A stretch of 6,889 nt of DNA from Bryobacteraceae bacterium (GTDB lineage Bacteria > Acidobacteriota > Terriglobia > Bryobacterales > Bryobacteraceae). Positions 6,095 through 6,889 of the stretch are shown piece after piece; the stretch's first letter is position 1; every line of letters starts with the position of its first letter. Where the stretch lies: the NCBI GenBank assembly GCA_947456995.1, contig CANGVB010000192.1, positions 1 through 6,889 on the forward strand, written 5' to 3'. The notes beneath the pieces were generated by a model, which worked only from the letters and a program-made list of their open reading frames with translations, did no database searches and was not told where the DNA came from. A program made the position numbers and the translations under genes.

Positions 6095-6877
6095 TTGGCT
6101 CCAACAACTAGATCCGCAATACTGCAAGGCCTGGCCGGTCTTGGCGTAAAGCATGGCGACACCCTAATGGTGCACGCCAGCCTTCGCCAGACCGGCCCTG
6201 TCATTGGCGGCGCAGCCACAATCATCGACGCCATCCTCGAAGCCATCGGCCACCAAGGCACCCTCGTCGCCTACGTCGACTTTGAACCCTTCTTCGAAGA
6301 AGGCGACGACGAGATCCCCGTCTTCAATAAACTTACGGCCTCAGCCGCCCGCGATCACGGCGTCCTGCACGAGAAGATCCGCACCTGGCCCGGCTCACTC
6401 CGCAGCGACCACCCCGGCGCAGGCATCTCCGCCATCGGCGCCAAAGCCGCATGGCTCACAGACCACCACCCCTTTCAGTACGGTTACGGCCCCGGCACAC
6501 CCTTTGAAAGGCTGGTCGAAGTCAACGCGAAAATCCTCATGCTGGGAGCGCCACTCGACACCATCACCCTGCTCCACTACGCCGAGCATCTGGCGAAGAT
6601 CCCTGACAAACAAGTCGTGAGGTACAGGCACCTCATGCCCACCCCCGAAGGCCCGCAATGGATCGACTTTGAAGAGTTCGACACCAGCGAACCAGTTAAC
6701 TCGCAGCTTCCTGAAAACGTCTTCGAGCAGATTGCCGAGGCCTTCCTCAAATCTGGCCAAGGCCAGCAAACCACAATCGGCAACGCACCGTCTTTTATCT
6801 TCGACAGCAAGGCACTGATTCCCTTTGCCAAAACTTGGCTCGAAGCGTACCCGTTTAGTCACGATACTGGTAGATAA
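6095..6877 (+). CDS. AAC(3)-family N-acetyltransferase (aminoglycoside 3-N-acetyltransferase-like)
   Basis: The protein has 260 residues, close to the 260-290 of the family. It is cytoplasmic, with no signal peptide. It matches the Antibiotic_NAT (AAC(3)) pattern along its full length: LGVKHGDTLMVHASLRQTGP (16-35), GGAATIIDAIL (38-48), the acetyl-CoA region GTLVAYVDF (55-63), RSDHP (103-107), GPGTPFERL (132-140), LGAPLDTITLLHYAE (150-164) and the C-terminal PSFIFDSKALIPFAKTWLE (232-250). The His of R-S-x-H-P and the L-H-Y-A-E segment are the family's conserved functional sites. Classical members acetylate the 3-amino group of deoxystreptamine aminoglycosides with acetyl-CoA; many chromosomal relatives have other or unknown amine substrates, so resistance is not assured. 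The start is TTG at 6095; the first in-frame ATG (residue 25) would cut the conserved N-terminal motif. No Shine-Dalgarno is visible, and only two bases separate it from the receptor stop, which suggests translation by reinitiation. Confidence 0.88.
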   Translation: MAPTTRSAILQGLAGLGVKHGDTLMVHASLRQTGPVIGGAATIIDAILEAIGHQGTLVAYVDFEPFFEEGDDEIPVFNKLTASAARDHGVLHEKIRTWPGSLRSDHPGAGISAIGAKAAWLTDHHPFQYGYGPGTPFERLVEVNAKILMLGAPLDTITLLHYAEHLAKIPDKQVVRYRHLMPTPEGPQWIDFEEFDTSEPVNSQLPENVFEQIAEAFLKSGQGQQTTIGNAPSFIFDSKALIPFAKTWLEAYPFSHDTGR

Positions 6878-6889
6878 TCACATCTATGA

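Noticed and set aside
6886..6889. ATG at the very end of the window as the start of a next gene
   Set aside because: Only four bases remain and there is no ribosome site before it.

Overview
The window looks like chromosome from an acidobacterium, probably close to the Bryobacter/Solibacter lineage. The main reason is the 1129-residue Oar-type TonB-dependent receptor with an N-terminal carboxypeptidase-regulatory-like domain, a family greatly expanded in Acidobacteriota. The high G+C content and C-ending codons agree with this. No mobile element, CRISPR array, rRNA or tRNA is visible, and the DNA is almost fully coding. The organism assignment is inference from protein style, not a database match.

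Layout. Positions 2-247 hold the C-terminal end of a probable ATP-grasp ligase. Four bases later comes a complete RraA/HMG-aldolase-family gene (252-980) with an export signal. Two genes on the opposite strand follow: a thioredoxin-like TlpA-type protein (1623-2612) and, 31 bases downstream of it, a DUF2490-type outer-membrane protein (977-1591). The DUF2490 and RraA genes converge so tightly that they share the palindrome CTAG as their stop codons. A divergent intergenic region of about 90 bases separates the thioredoxin gene from the receptor gene (2703-6092). Two bases after the receptor stop, an AAC(3)-family N-acetyltransferase (6095-6877) starts with TTG, so it is probably translationally coupled. 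The window ends 12 bases later.

How they work together. Four of the five complete genes (RraA-like, DUF2490, TlpA-like, receptor) encode proteins that appear exported or envelope-located; the signal of the TlpA-like protein is unclear. There is no obvious single pathway. The most interesting non-coding signal is a pair of 7-4-7 direct repeats that resemble the PhoB (PHO-box) pattern, one before the receptor gene and one before the DUF2490 gene. They may mark common control by an OmpR/PhoB-type regulator, but this is weakly supported and the spacing to the genes is not ideal. I did not find a convincing new defence or biosynthetic system here.
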